Shown here piece by piece: positions 13,211 through 25,520 of a stretch of 64,000 nucleotides of DNA; positions within the stretch are counted from its first letter, which is position 1, and the number at the start of each line of letters is the position of its first letter. The position numbers were made by a program, and so were the translations under genes. This DNA comes from Parietaria judaica (taxonomy: Eukaryota > Streptophyta > Magnoliopsida > Rosales > Urticaceae): contig OX940861.1 of NCBI GenBank assembly GCA_954871525.1, positions 41,305,201 through 41,369,200 on the forward strand. The letters are read 5' to 3'. Below the pieces are notes generated by a model. That model was not told the DNA's origin. It searched no databases and saw nothing but the letters and a program-made list of their open reading frames with translations.

Positions 13211-14513
13211 ATTCTTCTTTTCTTTCTTCTTCTCTGAGTTAATCTGGGTTTCTTCTAGAGAGACTCTTAGAGATCTGGGGTTAGCTATTAGGGCTTCGCG
13301 AACCCATGCGAAATCTTACTGGATGTTGTTTGTAGTAATTGTCTCTAGGGTTTTGACTGCAGGTAACCCTTAATCAGTTATTCCCCAGTCAATCACCTTG
13401 ATCCGTTAGCTTAGGAGCTAGGCTAGTGATTATAGGCTCGGTTAACTGATTTTCCCCCAAATCTAATTCTGTTATATTGCTGTGTTTTAGTTCTGAGAAG
13501 AGTATTCGAACTCTTCCTTCCCGAAATGATGACGTGGCTGGTGGAGTTCACCGTAGGACAATACAGTTTTCAAGCCATTTATGGCTTTTCTTGATGTTGT
13601 TTTGTATTAGGTAAGTTTGACTTAGACTGTCTATTAATTCTCATTTCGGGGCTGACTTAATTATTCGAAAACCTAACTGTTTTCCTCGATTTCGTGTTGT
13701 TCATGAACGAAGCCCGATCTTGATGCCCAATAAACATAAATTTGTGTGTGAATCATCGAGTGTTGAGAGCTTGCAATATGAATTGATATATGCTGACCTT
13801 AATCCGAGTTTTTTATTTTTATTTTTTATTTCCACTAATCTAAGTTGCATCAATTAATCCTATATTAAGCTCGCACTTTTTGAATTAAGAACTATACTAT
13901 CAGCAAAATTTATTTTCTGTTTTTCTCAGTTATTTCGCTTTTCTTGCTCAAAGAGAACCTATCATACATTATGCTATCTTTTGACTACAAAAGCTAAATT
14001 TTATTTAACAAAGATGGTTATCTAGTAAATAAAATAACAGAAAACAAATATAAAGTTGGGTTGTTGGGCTACTCGTTAAGTAGTCAATTCTTAATAGTAT
14101 TTATTAGTATTATTCGTGTTTATCACTTTTATCTACCCAAGTGTGCACCTACATTAAAATAAGCAGCTAATGATAGTGGTGAATGGTGATTATACACAAA
14201 TTACAATTTTAATAGCGGCATAAGTATTAATATTTTAATTATGTTATGATATATATTTTTTTGGAACGATCAAAGTTTTTAATGTTCATTGTTGTAGTTT
14301 TCTTTAAAATTATGTTTTATTTTATCAATTAATTTGACCAAATTTTAGCTGTTATTTTTAATAATTTCCAAACTGTTTTATTTTTAGTAATTTTTAAGAA
14401 TTTTTCATTCTTTCTTTCTGCAACTGGCGGAACTTTAACCACAAATGAATAAAATTTGTGAAAGAAGTAGAAAAAAAAAATTCTCTCTATACATTGATCC
14501 TATTATGTAACAT
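13211..14513. other. Intergenic DNA, no gene recognised
   Basis: T-rich sequence resembling an intron or leader occupies 13200-13700, then AT-rich DNA follows. No open frame resembles a known protein. Confidence 0.5.
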
Positions 14514-14521
14514 CATTTTGT

Positions 14522-15463
14522 TAGAGGTGTCAAGTGGGCCGGGGTGGGCCGGCCCGGCCCAAAATCCGTTAGCCCACATGTTAAACGGGGCGGGGCGGGT
14601 TTTGGAAGAGCCATTAAGGCCCATCCCGGCCTATGAACCAGAAACCACAATGCCACGGGGCGGGGCGGGCTTTCACGAATCGGATTTAGTGGGCTTTTAC
14701 GGGTCAAACAAAGTGGGCTTTTACTAGTCGAATTTAGTGGCATTTTCACAAAGCAAAACGGGTTGGGTTTTTTACGGGGAGCGATAATCTTTTATGAAAC
14801 CATTTTATCAATAATTTTACTAGATATTATGGGCCTTTAACGAACAACAGTACCTTTAATTTTATTTTATTTTGTGTTTGCTCGATATTCGAATACTTAT
14901 TTTGAAAGTCGAGTTATGTAATGTAAATAAAATTCAATCGCATATTTAGAAATTCAATCGCATATTTAGAAATTCAAAAATAAGAATTTAAAATAATTCG
15001 AAAGAAAAGTATCAACACAATAAATTATTCGTAAAAGAAATAAGCTAAATTCCTCCATGAACTCGTTCATAAAAACTAACCACAAACTCGATGATAGTTT
15101 GTGATTAGATTTTATGAACGAGTTGGTGCAAAGCTAAATTTTGAATAATTTTTTAAATATTTTTATTAGTATTAATATTATATCTTAATAGTTTTTTTTT
15201 ATATATAAAATATGGTTTATGTGTGCTTTTAAACGGGGCGGGGCGGGTTGGCTACGGGGCGGGTTTATGTGGGCTTCAGGGTGGGGCGTTCTTTTAGACG
15301 GGGTGGTTCGGGGCGGGCCTAGGAAAGCATAACCCAACCTGACCCTTTTGAAAGGGGCGGGCCTAGCCCGGCCCAAAAAAAACGGGGCGGGGCGGGACAA
15401 ACCCGCTTTTTTACGAGTAGGGACGGGTGGACCTGAGCCGGCCCGGCCCAATTGACACCTCTA
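14522..15463. mobile_element. hAT-superfamily non-autonomous element (942 bp) with exact 8-bp TSD
   Basis: The ends are TAGAGGTGTCAA and its reverse complement TTGACACCTCTA, typical hAT termini. The flanks carry an exact 8-bp duplication CATTTTGT at 14514-14521 and 15464-15471, the length hAT transposases leave. Both subterminal regions are strongly GC-rich (repeated GGGCCGG, GGGGCGGGGCGGG), while the middle is AT-rich. No transposase is present, so the element depends on another copy for movement. The frames seen in the GC-rich ends are compositional and not genes. Confidence 0.9.
15052..15130. mobile_element. Tiny hairpin insertion nested in the hAT element
   Basis: A 79-bp segment can fold into a hairpin: AACTCGTTCATAAAA pairs with TTTTATGAACGAGTT, and further in ACAAACT pairs with AGTTTGT. 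It is flanked by the exact direct repeat AAGCTAAATT (15042-15051 and 15131-15140), which looks like a target-site duplication. The family is unknown. Confidence 0.65.
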
Positions 15464-15471
15464 CATTTTGT

Positions 15472-18400
15472 ATGTCTTTTAAAAAAAATTAAAATTCTTA
15501 TATAAAAATCTTAATTCTCAATACATATTATATATCTTGCCATGTCACTACATCTTATTAGTGGTAAAGAATATAATGGTTTCTAACAAAAAATTTAAAA
15601 AATATGTGACACTTACGATTCTACCCTTTGCATTAATCAAAATAAAAAAATTATATTGGTTTTACTACATTGAATTGGTGGTATGAACTAAAAATCTTGT
15701 TAATAAATGTTTTAAAAAAAAATGTACCACTTCCAATTTAACTTTCATTTTAACCGACTTTGAATTCACAATTTCTCTTTTTTAAAATAGAATAATTAAG
15801 AAAAAAAAAATCTTTTGTTAGAGTTCATCATGTCTTAATTTTGAGTTTTCAGATTAGAATTGTTGAAATATGAATCGCTTATGTACTACCAGTTATTCAA
15901 GTTATCTTCTTGGCTTATTTATGGAAAGTATTGACGTCTTTGATGTCATGACAACTGGAAGATATTTCATGAAAGTCTTCAAGACGCACATGTCCAAGTT
16001 CTTGCGCACCCTCAATCAAGGAATGATTGAGCTGACCTGTCCTTGAAATGAATGTGGAATTATATGCTGGATTAATTGATGAATATTGCATGTGATTCCT
16101 ATGATTGAAGATATGGTTGGAAAAAACTTCTATAGGTCCCGACTATTGAGGTCCATCGATAGCACTTACAGAGATATTATAAAAAAAACCTTCGGGAGAA
16201 GGCAATCAGCAATTCACGAGTGAAGTGAAGAAGGACGGGCTGATTGGTGCAAGGGGATCTTGCTATCATCAAGAGTTCACGTGCTGGATGTCAAAGTTGT
16301 TGGTGTGACAACAAAGGGGAGTTTCTTTTTATGCTTTTGGGTCCATATGTATAACTGATTGTAATAATCTCTTGTAACTCTTGGTTGATTAAGGTGAGTG
16401 CCCCGAAAAAATAAGATAGGAAACTGCTTACCAAAAAGTATTGGTGTTCCTTTACTTTTCTGCACGCTCTTTACATTCCTATCGTTTTATGCTTATCACG
16501 TAATAATTTAAGTAAACGAGAAAATACGTCTTCAAAAAAATCCTCAATTTATTTTCTTTAAGGTTGATTAAGTTTCCCCTATAATTGAATTTTATAATTT
16601 ATATAGGTTAAATCATCCTCACCAAGCAACCAAATTATGTAGTCATGGTTAGCAAATTTTGTTTTTCTGTAATTATTTATACTTGTCAAGGAAATTTATT
16701 TGGCGATCAAGTTTATTAGGGTATGTTTGTCATTTCATATTTTAGTGTTTTCTATATACACACACTTGTAGCTTGTATTTGCAACTCCCCTTGTACATTC
16801 GACATTAAATCAAATCAGAGAGAAGAATCCTTTTCCTCCACCATCGATTCCTATACACTTTCATTTTCCTTTGATTATTTTGAACCCACCAATTCCAAAA
16901 TCCACTAATAAGGTGAAAGCTTCTTTCACTCAATTCAAAAAAAAAAAAAAAAAAAAGGTGGAAGCTAGCTTCTTTGTCGTTTTGCTTTGCTATCGTGGAA
17001 ACTTGCTGTGATTTATAGCCGTGGACTTTGGCATCGATCTAGAGCGGAACTAACAAATTAAAGGACTCAACGTCATATTCATCATAGTAATTAATTTACC
17101 ACTTGAATATGAAACTTCTTAAAAAAAGCACTCAAAGCCATTCATTTTTAGAGCTTGTTATGATCACAAATTATTGGTGCACATCACTCTTAGTCTTAGC
17201 ACCCTTTTAGAGAGCAAAAAAGGAAAAGAAAAAAAGATATACCCACACAAAAAAAAAAAAAAGACAATATGTTCAATTAAATTAATAAAGATTGTCAATT
17301 CAAATTCTATATTAATAAGTGTTTTTTAGTAGTCAATAAATTAGTACTGCTAGCATATTTGTTGAGTGATTTTCAAATCTTGGGTTGAAAAATAGAGCCT
17401 TAAATAGTGTAAATAATATATTTTTAAAAACATATGCATATATAATTGTTATCGAATATTTACTAGCAGTATATATCTAATCAACTTGGAAACCTAAATA
17501 TTGCCGTCTCTCTAGGTTTGTGTACTTATATTTCCTCACATTCGAACCTACTATATTTAAAAAAAAGAAAAAAAAGACATATTATAGGTCTTGAGTGGTT
17601 GTGGTGGGATACATTAAAATATAAATTGGTAAAAAAGTTGATGTATCGGTTCTATCATGTATCATCTAATGGGTTTACTTGTTTACAAATGTTCATCTAC
17701 TATTTAAATAATGTCTGAATGATTGACAGGAAAAATAACTATTTGTTTATTTATCGGTTATTAACGGCATAAATAAAAACGAGCTATGTGTTTTGGACCG
17801 GTTTGTTTCTCAAAAAGAAATTTCCCGCAAAAAGTATGTTATGTTACAAATGATTATCAACGTTAATGCGACCCACCTAAAGATGGAAGGATGAGATTAA
17901 TCTCCTCATTTTACAAAACTCTCTATGCTATCGGGATTGCGTTCATGAATGCATGGGACCGTAAATGAAGGAAATAAACGGCATCTCGCTCAATTAATTA
18001 GGCAATTTCCAGCCATATTCATTTCGATTATTGCTTATTAATTTTCGTTTATATAGCTTCCCATTTTATGCTTATTTGCTTTCCGGATTTTAGGTGATTG
18101 TTGCCTTATTTCTTTTTGTTTCTTTTATCGCTTTTGGAACTCTAGTTATTATGGGATGATTAGCTGTGTAATTCTTTAGTTGTCATTGCATAAAAAATTC
18201 AAACTTTTGCTTGAGAAAAGTCGAATTTCACTTCTCGAAGCAAAGTCGTGTTCATAGCATCGGTTCTACATCACTATATCACTCCATGTAAGCTTAACTT
18301 TGCAACATCATTAGCTTCTTAAAATACTAATTAGTTTAACTTCAAAGGGTTTAGATACTCACCTGCTTCATATAAAGTCAATCAGTTAAGAGTCTTGCCT

Positions 18401-19338
18401 TAGCAAAGAAAGTTGTAATACACATATAATAGTACTATGATTCTAAAATAAATTTTTTAGGTAAAATGTTGTTGTAAGAAAGGGAAATTATGATCATTCT
18501 TAGGAGTGAGTGGGACTTCTTAGTCAAGTGAAAGGTATCAATGGTTGAGACGTAAAACTAAAATGATACTAAAAGTGGGTGATATATTAAAAAAGATAAT
18601 TTAGGAACATAAGCATAACTCCAAGACTGAGTAATATAATCTAGGGTTATATGCTTCTTATTTGGCTTGATTCTAAAATGTTGATCGATAAACAACCAAA
18701 ATGAGACAAAAATTCACCTGCATTTGATGAAAAACTTGAATCAAATTCGATTCCTTTTTCCATTAAATTATATAAAAAATTCGCTTTCATATATTTTTTA
18801 ATAAAAAAAATCACGAACTAATAAAAAATTGTGTTAAATATCAACTTTAGTGCCAAAACTATTTCTTCTTAAAATTTGACCAAAATACCCTTAACATCAA
18901 TATAGATGATACTAACTCCGACATCGGAGATGCTAACTCTGGTTTCTTTATGTGTGTTAAGGGTATTTGGTTAGATTGTAGACAAAAATAATTTTAATAA
19001 TATTTATAAATTTTGAACATACAAATGTGTACTAGTCAGTAAATTTCTCTTTCAATCTTTTATTTTTTCATACACTTTTTTTTTTTAACAGTCTTACGAG
19101 TAAATTTTGAGGGTATATATTACTCATTACGGTTTACAAATATTTGTAAGTTATTTACCTAATAATTTTGAAGAGTTGTTATCCATCCTAGTCCTACGTC
19201 ATTTTTCCTGCGTTTCTAGCCAATGCATAGATTTTTCTTATATATATGTATAATATATATAAGCGTGTTAGAGTTAAAGAGTCATAATCATTATGCAATT
19301 TTAATGTCTATATCATTCAACTGCTAGATATTAAAAAT
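15472..19338. other. Long AT-rich intergenic stretch without a supported gene
   Basis: Only short, unconvincing open frames occur. Between 18879 and 18972 a short inverted repeat pairs AAATACCCTTAACA with TGTTAAGGGTATTT, which could be a small relic element. The segment 16190-16480 has higher GC and could be a decayed repeat but matches nothing I recognise. Confidence 0.5.
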
Positions 19339-19460
19339 AATTACAAAAAAATAAGTTTTCTTGATCGAGTAATTATAGTACCGGACTTAAACAAGCATTT
19401 CATTGCACAACAATTACAAAATCATTGTAACAAACTTATCACATCACAGAATCTATGCAA

Positions 19461-19503
<43 letters not shown>

Positions 19504-19712
19504 TATTATTAGTACGTATAATTACAAAAAAATAAGTTTTCTTGATCGAGTAATTATAGTACCGGACTTAAACAAGCATTTCATTGCACAACAATTACAA
19601 AATCATTGTAACAAACTTATCACATCACAGAATCTATGCAATGATATATATATATATATATATATGTATAGTATCTCGTATGGAAAATACGTACTAATAA
19701 TAAACATATATA
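19339..19712. repeat. Exact duplication (offset 181 bp) with (TA)n tracts at the BAHD 3' flank
   Basis: The block starting AATTACAAAAAAATAAG at 19339 and ending GCAATG near 19462 recurs without any difference I can see at 19520-19643. Each copy is followed by a (TA)n tract of different length. The second copy is also framed by an inverted repeat: GTTTATTATTAGTACGTAT at 19501 and its complement near 19688-19707. Confidence 0.9.
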
Positions 19713-19759
19713 TATATATATATATATATATACTGACATAGTAGTAGTACTGCTGATAA

Positions 19760-21579
19760 TCACTTGGTGACGTCATCAAGATAGTGAAAGGAGAAAGGCC
19801 TGAACACATGAGCAGCCTCTTTCTCAATCAGTTCCAGCTGCTTCCTGTGCAGGTGCATGTAGACGATCCAGTCCCCGTTGCCGGCTGGGACCGGCATCGG
19901 CATGACGTAACCGGCATCGCCACCCCACGGGAAGTGGTACGACCCGAAAACTGGCTTTCCGAACCCGAAATTGATCTCCGCTACCGGAAACTGCTGTCCG
20001 GACGAGACAACGAACGCGGGCCCGTCCTCGCTCCCCTGGCAGTAAATCTTTGCCAGGCCCGGGACCGGCCGGTGGGCCTCCACCCAGTCGATGAGCCCGA
20101 GGAAGTGCTCCCGTGTCACGGCGCCAGCCAAAAACTCGCGGACATCACCGGCAACGGCGCTCAGCGGCTGCTCGGTGAGTTCGGCGATGGTCTTCCCTCC
20201 ATAGGGGATCGAGAGGACGTTTCCGAAGTACCGCTCCATTGACGTCTCTCCTTCTTCACTCAGGCGGCGCCGCCCATCGACGACGACACCCATCTTGCAT
20301 AGCTTTTCCGGGTTTCCATCAGCGGCGGCGGCAATGAGCTTCCAGAGGAAGGCGCTGAAGGACTCGAGCTTTGTTCGCTGCCCGGCTAGGGTTTGAAGGC
20401 GGTGGAGCTGCGCAGCCTCGACGTGGTAGATGCGGCTGATGAGGTGGCTAACAGAGGGGGTCTCCGGCGGCGGAGGGAGCTCTGTGACGGGGACGTACAT
20501 GTCATCGAGGGACGGGTCGACGATGCCGGGGCGACGGGGGTTGAGGACGGAGCGTCGGAAGGAAGGGCTGAGAGGAGAGAAGGGTTTGGACTGGGCCATG
20601 TGGGCCCACGAGACCAAGAACATGTTGGCCGAGTAGGCGTCGGCGACGCGGTGGTCGAACGTGCATGCCACCACTAGGCCACCGCACCGGAGCTCGGTCA
20701 CCTACGGGGACGGAACTTAAGGTTAACGTGGCGTTAAGTTTTGAGTATTTGAATTAGTAAAATCCACTCATACACATATATATTGTTCTATATGAAAATG
20801 AAATGTTGTATTACAACTTGAAATGCCAAAACTGAAAATATCTATTATGACTAATAAACATGAGTACATGACACTTTATTCTCAAATATTAATAAATATT
20901 ATATATAGAATAAATATATATATAAATATATTTAAAAGCTCACAAATTAAAGAGGAGAGCAGCTTTTTTTAATACTTTTACAAAGATTAGAAAATATACC
21001 AATTAAACTGATTTCTATGACTTATCTTATTGAAAAAAAAAATTGTATCACTATAAATCATATATATATATATATATAGTATATTAGCAAGTAGCAACTT
21101 TATACATTTAAATATATCTCCGATACGTAACGTTCGAGAGTGTCACTATAGATACATACCTGCGCGGCCAGAACGCCGCGCTTCATGGCGGGCACGAGTA
21201 GGCCCTCGACGGAGGAGTCGGGGTTGTAGAGGTCGAGCTCACGGAGGTCGACGTCAACGAAGGCCTCAACAAAGTCGACGCCGCGGTTGTTGCAGCGCAG
21301 CTCAGGCTCGCCTACGGAGTTGGCCACGACCTCGCCGGCGAAGGCGTAGAAGGCGACGAGCGCCTGCGCCAGCGCCGTCTTGAGCGCAGCCACCGCGGGT
21401 ACGAAGCCGCCCACGCCGGCCGCGTCGTAGCAGAAGAAGACGCCGACGTCAACCGGCGGAAGGAGGAGGTCGAGGTTGGAGAGCGGCAGCCAGTGCTCCT
21501 GCAGCGGGAGCGCCGAGGCCACCACGACCTCGGTCTTCCGAGCTCCGCTCACTTTCACGGCCTCTCCACCAAAAGCCAT
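19760..21579 (-). CDS. BAHD-family (HXXXD) acyl-CoA-dependent acyltransferase
   Basis: Two exons on the minus strand, 21579-21160 and 20701-19760, join in phase across a GT-AG intron of 458 bp and give 453 aa, the usual BAHD length. The catalytic HXXXD motif is HRVAD at about residues 157-161 in the context FDHRVADAYSANMF. The structural DFGWG motif near the C-terminus is NFGFG here (about residues 383-387), so D and W are both replaced. BAHD enzymes transfer acyl groups from CoA thioesters to alcohols or amines in the cytosol and make phenolic esters, volatiles and related products. Substrate cannot be told from sequence; the N-terminal region resembles hydroxycinnamoyl or coniferyl-alcohol acyltransferase-like members. 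The exons are GC-rich and both are fully open. No paralogue is visible nearby. Confidence 0.92.
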
Positions 21580-21854
21580 ACTATATTCTCTCTTTTGGTT
21601 ATTACACCAAAAAAAAAAAAGTGTGGTTTTTTTGTTTTCTCTTTTTTGGGTTGGTGTGTTAGGCTAATGAAATGTGCATGTATTTATAATTACACGAGGT
21701 CATGTGTCCACTTTGGAAAATTAAATAATACATGGGATATATACTCTTGAAGACTCTTTGTTTTGTAATTTTGTTCTTTTGTACTCCTTAATTTTGTAAA
21801 ATGATCATATGGCATCAGCACTTTATGTTTTTGCTTATTTTAGTGTTTTACTTT

Positions 21855-22245
21855 GGGAAATTGCTTTTTTATACTCTTAGCTTTTATTTTTGACAAAAAT
21901 ATACCCTCAAGTTTCAAAAACAGCTAAAGTATACCCTCAAAGTCTATATTTTCTTTTTCTTTTATATACCCTCTAATAAATATAATATTTAAAAACTCAA
22001 AATTACTCCTTATTAACAATTTTTGAAATTTTTATATTTCTTCTACTTTCATTTTTTACCAAAATATATCTTATTTTTATAGTTTTATTTTTTGAATTGT
22101 TTAAATAAATAATTAAAAATTAGGAAGATATTGAAGGGTAAAATTATCAAATCATACACCAAGGGTATACTTTAATTGTTTTTGAAACTTGAGGGTATAT
22201 TTTTGTCAAAAATGAAAGTTGCGGGTATAAAAGAGGAAATTTCCC
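21855..22245. mobile_element. Mutator-type MITE (391 bp) with exact 9-bp TSD, BAHD promoter side
   Basis: The ends begin GGGAAATT and form inverted repeats of about 80 bp (both arms contain GACAAAAATATACCCTCAAG and CAAAAACA). The flanks are the exact 9-bp duplication TTTTACTTT at 21846-21854 and 22246-22254, diagnostic of Mutator-like transposition. There is no coding capacity. It sits about 270 bp upstream of the BAHD start codon. Confidence 0.9.
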
Positions 22246-22659
22246 TTTTACTTTTAACATAAGTCTAATGGTCTTTTAATTAACTTTTTAGGGGAATTTT
22301 AGATGCAATAAGAAAGATCCAACTAGATTTAAGTTTTTAAGAAAATATTCGACTCTAAAATTATATTTTAAATTGTCTTAGATATAATTTTAACTTTAAA
22401 AAATTATTTATTTATGATATTAATAGGATTATTATATATAAAATTTTGTGAAGATATATTATCTTATTATTACCTTAGTCATTGATGTTTTTTACACTGT
22501 TCTAAGTCAAGATGAAAGAAAAATATCATTTCAAACTTCTATTTTACGTGATTAAAATCTTATTGAGGCGTTTAGTTTACGGGTTTGTAAGTCAAAATTT
22601 ATAAAGCATTACGAAATATATGGAAAAAAAAAATCTACGATCCATGAATTTTTTTTGTC

Positions 22660-22745
22660 AATTTTTTTTTGTTTTTTTTTTTTTGTTTTTTTTGTTTTTT
22701 TTTTTTTTGGTTTTTTTGGTTTTTTTGGTTTTTTTGGTTTTTTTG
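22660..22745. repeat. T-rich tandem repeat (TTTTTTGG)n
   Basis: Runs of six to ten T interrupted by G or GG recur in near-regular order. Frames on both strands here translate as low-complexity Phe/Trp or Lys/Gln runs and are artefacts. Confidence 0.9.
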
Positions 22746-23153
22746 TGGTCTAAGAAAGGATAAGAAAATTGTAGTGAGTTTTACAACTGAAGATACTAAC
22801 AAGAAAAATAGTACATCGCATGTTATGTACGCAGTCCAAGTCCAACTACAAATACTATGGTGTTTTGCACGTGTTTTTTGTATTTTTGTTTTGTTTTGAA
22901 ACATTATGAGTAAGTTTTAATCTAAGTAAATTTAGAGTATTTTTTTTTTTTTACTAGTGTAGAATTTTCCTTGAAAGAGCATGTCTGTTTTTATTTATAT
23001 TATAATTAGGTGAGGTTGTTTTGGGAGGAAAGAAAGAAATTAGGTAAAGCTTAAAGACTAAATTATAATCCAAATAATGCAAAGGCGACTAGGCCCAAAG
23101 TCTCCACTCTCAACGACCGCGCCTCCACTTGCATTATTTAATTTGTCCTCTCA

Positions 23154-23184
<31 letters not shown>

Positions 23185-24400
23185 GTATTTAATTTAAGGA
23201 TCGATTACCGCAAACTATCCACAAATTTAATTTACGGATATATCGAGGATGATATAGGTATATTGATAGAAGTTTTACAACATTTTATAAAACCATTATC
23301 AATTGTGGTGATCTAATTTTACAAGTATACTACAAAAATCGATGGGTATTCGATAAAACGGCAAGTGAGTGGATTGAAATTAACCCACATTCCCACAATT
23401 TGCTGGTTGACAGCAATATATCTAGGGTATTTCACGACTTCGCTAAAACCTTGATTATCACTATAATATATCTTCTCTTCATTATATTTAGCATTACCTT
23501 AATTAGTTTGATATTTTTTTTTTTTCCAAATAGTTTTAGAATGTTTAGTAAAGTTTATTATACTTTAGCTGCATTTTTTCGATTTATGATATGGGCTCAC
23601 ATGCCATCAATAAAGCGGCCACGAGGCTCGGAACCACATCTTTGCAAATCCGGGCTTAAAGAATCCGAATGCCATGGCCCCAAGGCAACTTTCTATCATC
23701 TTGCCACACGGCGCAGCTTCATTGATTATAGTTATGATTTGTTATTGTTTCAAGTACAATGTGAATGTATTCTTTATAAATTCTCTGGACTGCAAGTCTC
23801 AAACCTGATTAGTGTTCGAACTAAAATTACTTATTTGTTATTCTCTCATTTTATGGATGACTTCTGTTCAAAATCATAAAGTCATTGGCTAAAAGTAAAA
23901 AAAAAAATCATTTGTCTCAACTATATCTTTGATGCTTCATTTTCACACAAACTCTCATACAGTTATTTTGAAAGAAGAAACTACAAAATCCTTCAAAACG
24001 AAGGTGAACGAGGAATTAGAGAGTGAAAGGAGTTCTAGTCGAGTCGTTCTTCGCAAGTGAATTTTGTTTCGTTAATCAACGAGCTCTTAGAAGCGAGTTG
24101 TGTTCAACAATTTTACAGCATTTAGGGGTGTTTTTTTTTTATAATATTTATTTAATGTTCAATATTCATAATAATAATAATAATATTAATCCGTACTGAT
24201 TAATCTGAGTTAGTGTTCCGATGTATTAACTATTCAATATGAGTTCTCACTAATTGCGTTAATAAAACATTTTGTATACTTCATCCATGTTTTAACTACA
24301 ATGATTAACATAAATTTAGAAAACGAATTTACAAATAAAACGGTGAGAAAGTATTTTTGCACAAAAATCCAATAAATAGTCATTATCGCTTATTTTTTTT
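22746..24400. other. Intergenic DNA, no gene recognised
   Basis: A (TA)n tract lies near 23155-23180. A patch at 23590-23720 has higher GC than its surroundings and may be a decayed repeat. The open frame across 23400-23879 is hydrophobic and low in complexity and matches no family I know. Confidence 0.45.
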
Positions 24401-24407
24401 TTTTTAA

Positions 24408-24630
24408 CGATGGTAACACTGTTGACCAATGTTACAATGCACTCTCACATTACTGATATATTCAGTGTAAAAACATGTGGCACTATTGACTAAGTTTACA
24501 TGTGTAAAGGGGTACACATTTGCGTCCCATAGGGTTTTGAACACGTAATCTCTCGGAGAGATATACAGTGAAGTTAGTGGAGTTAACACTAGGCCAAACA
24601 AACTTTGATTCTCGCTCAAGGGAACCATTC
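24408..24630. repeat. Dispersed repeat, copy 1 (SINE- or LINE-tail-like)
   Basis: It contains GTTACAATGCACTCTC, ATATATTCAGTGTAA and CACTATTGAC followed by AAGTTTACA, all shared with 25420-25520. This copy runs further, through TTTTGAACACGTAATCTCTC. The style resembles the tails of short plant retroelements, but no poly(A) or target duplication was confirmed. Confidence 0.55.
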
Positions 24631-25419
24631 TCGCACATACAAAGTGACTTTACTAGAGTGGGAGTTAGTAACTCATTCTATTTTATTTAAGGACGTTAGT
24701 TATCATGCAAAACTATGAACTATCTTAATTATTGTTTCTATGCATGCATCAATCCTATCAGCCGATAGTGGTGTGGTACCATATATATATAGTAAAACAT
24801 TATTGCAGTGGGTGAGTAAATTAATCACGTTTTTGGTGGGCTTCTTTTAATTTTTATATCTTTAATTTTGAAACGTCTCAATTCATAATATAGTTTGATG
24901 AACAATATCACTCAGTATTTAAAAAACAATGAACTTAAATTTTAGTGCAAGAATAAAGTTTGGTACTATAATTGTTTAAAGTTAGATATAAATTATAATG
25001 GAAAGATGATGCAATATTGAGAAACAAATTAAACCAAAAATTGGAAGAAAATGGACTCTATAATTCCATTGGATCAGATTTTTTATTTTTACAAACATAG
25101 GTTTGATTCAACGCAAGCTCATATAAATTTTCACGTGCTCTTAATATCCCGTAAAATAGGACTTTAGTAAATCCGAAAATGTGTGGGACACCTTCTTTCA
25201 AGCTCGACTTGGTAAAGTTTAAACATCGAGAGCGCTCATCTCAAACGTTTGACGTTGCAATTTACTCGAGGGTAACTTAATTTTAATTTATTCTCATTTT
25301 ATATCCGACATTTATTTCATTGTGTGTAATATATATATATAAAAGCTCAATTTTGAGGTCATTATATATATATATATATATATATATATCTTATATCTCA
25401 TTAACTATTTTTTTTTTTA

Positions 25420-25520
25420 ATGGGGTGACACTGTCGGCGAAGGTTACAATGCACTCTCGCATTATTAGATATATTCAGTGTAAGAACAGGTGACACTATT
25501 GACCAAGTTTACAAATATGT
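25420..25520. repeat. Dispersed repeat, copy 2 (shorter)
   Basis: Shares GTTACAATGCACTCTC, ATATATTCAGTGTAA and CACTATTGACCAAGTTTAC with 24408-24500 at roughly 85 percent by eye, then diverges. Both copies are in the same orientation about 1 kb apart. Confidence 0.55.

Noticed and set aside
14458..14749. Frames in the GC-rich left arm of the hAT element
   Set aside because: Their Gly/Pro/Ala content follows the GGGCCGG and GGGGCGGG repeats; no conserved protein.
20393..20677. Plus-strand frames opposite the BAHD exon
   Set aside because: They are shadows of GC-rich coding sequence; the minus-strand BAHD reading has motifs, splice sites and family length.
22635..22904. Lys/Gln-rich and Phe/Trp-rich frames
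   Set aside because: They are translations of the (TTTTTTGG)n simple repeat.
23400..23879. 159-codon plus-strand frame as a membrane protein gene
   Set aside because: Hydrophobic runs come from T-rich sequence; no conserved motif or gene structure.
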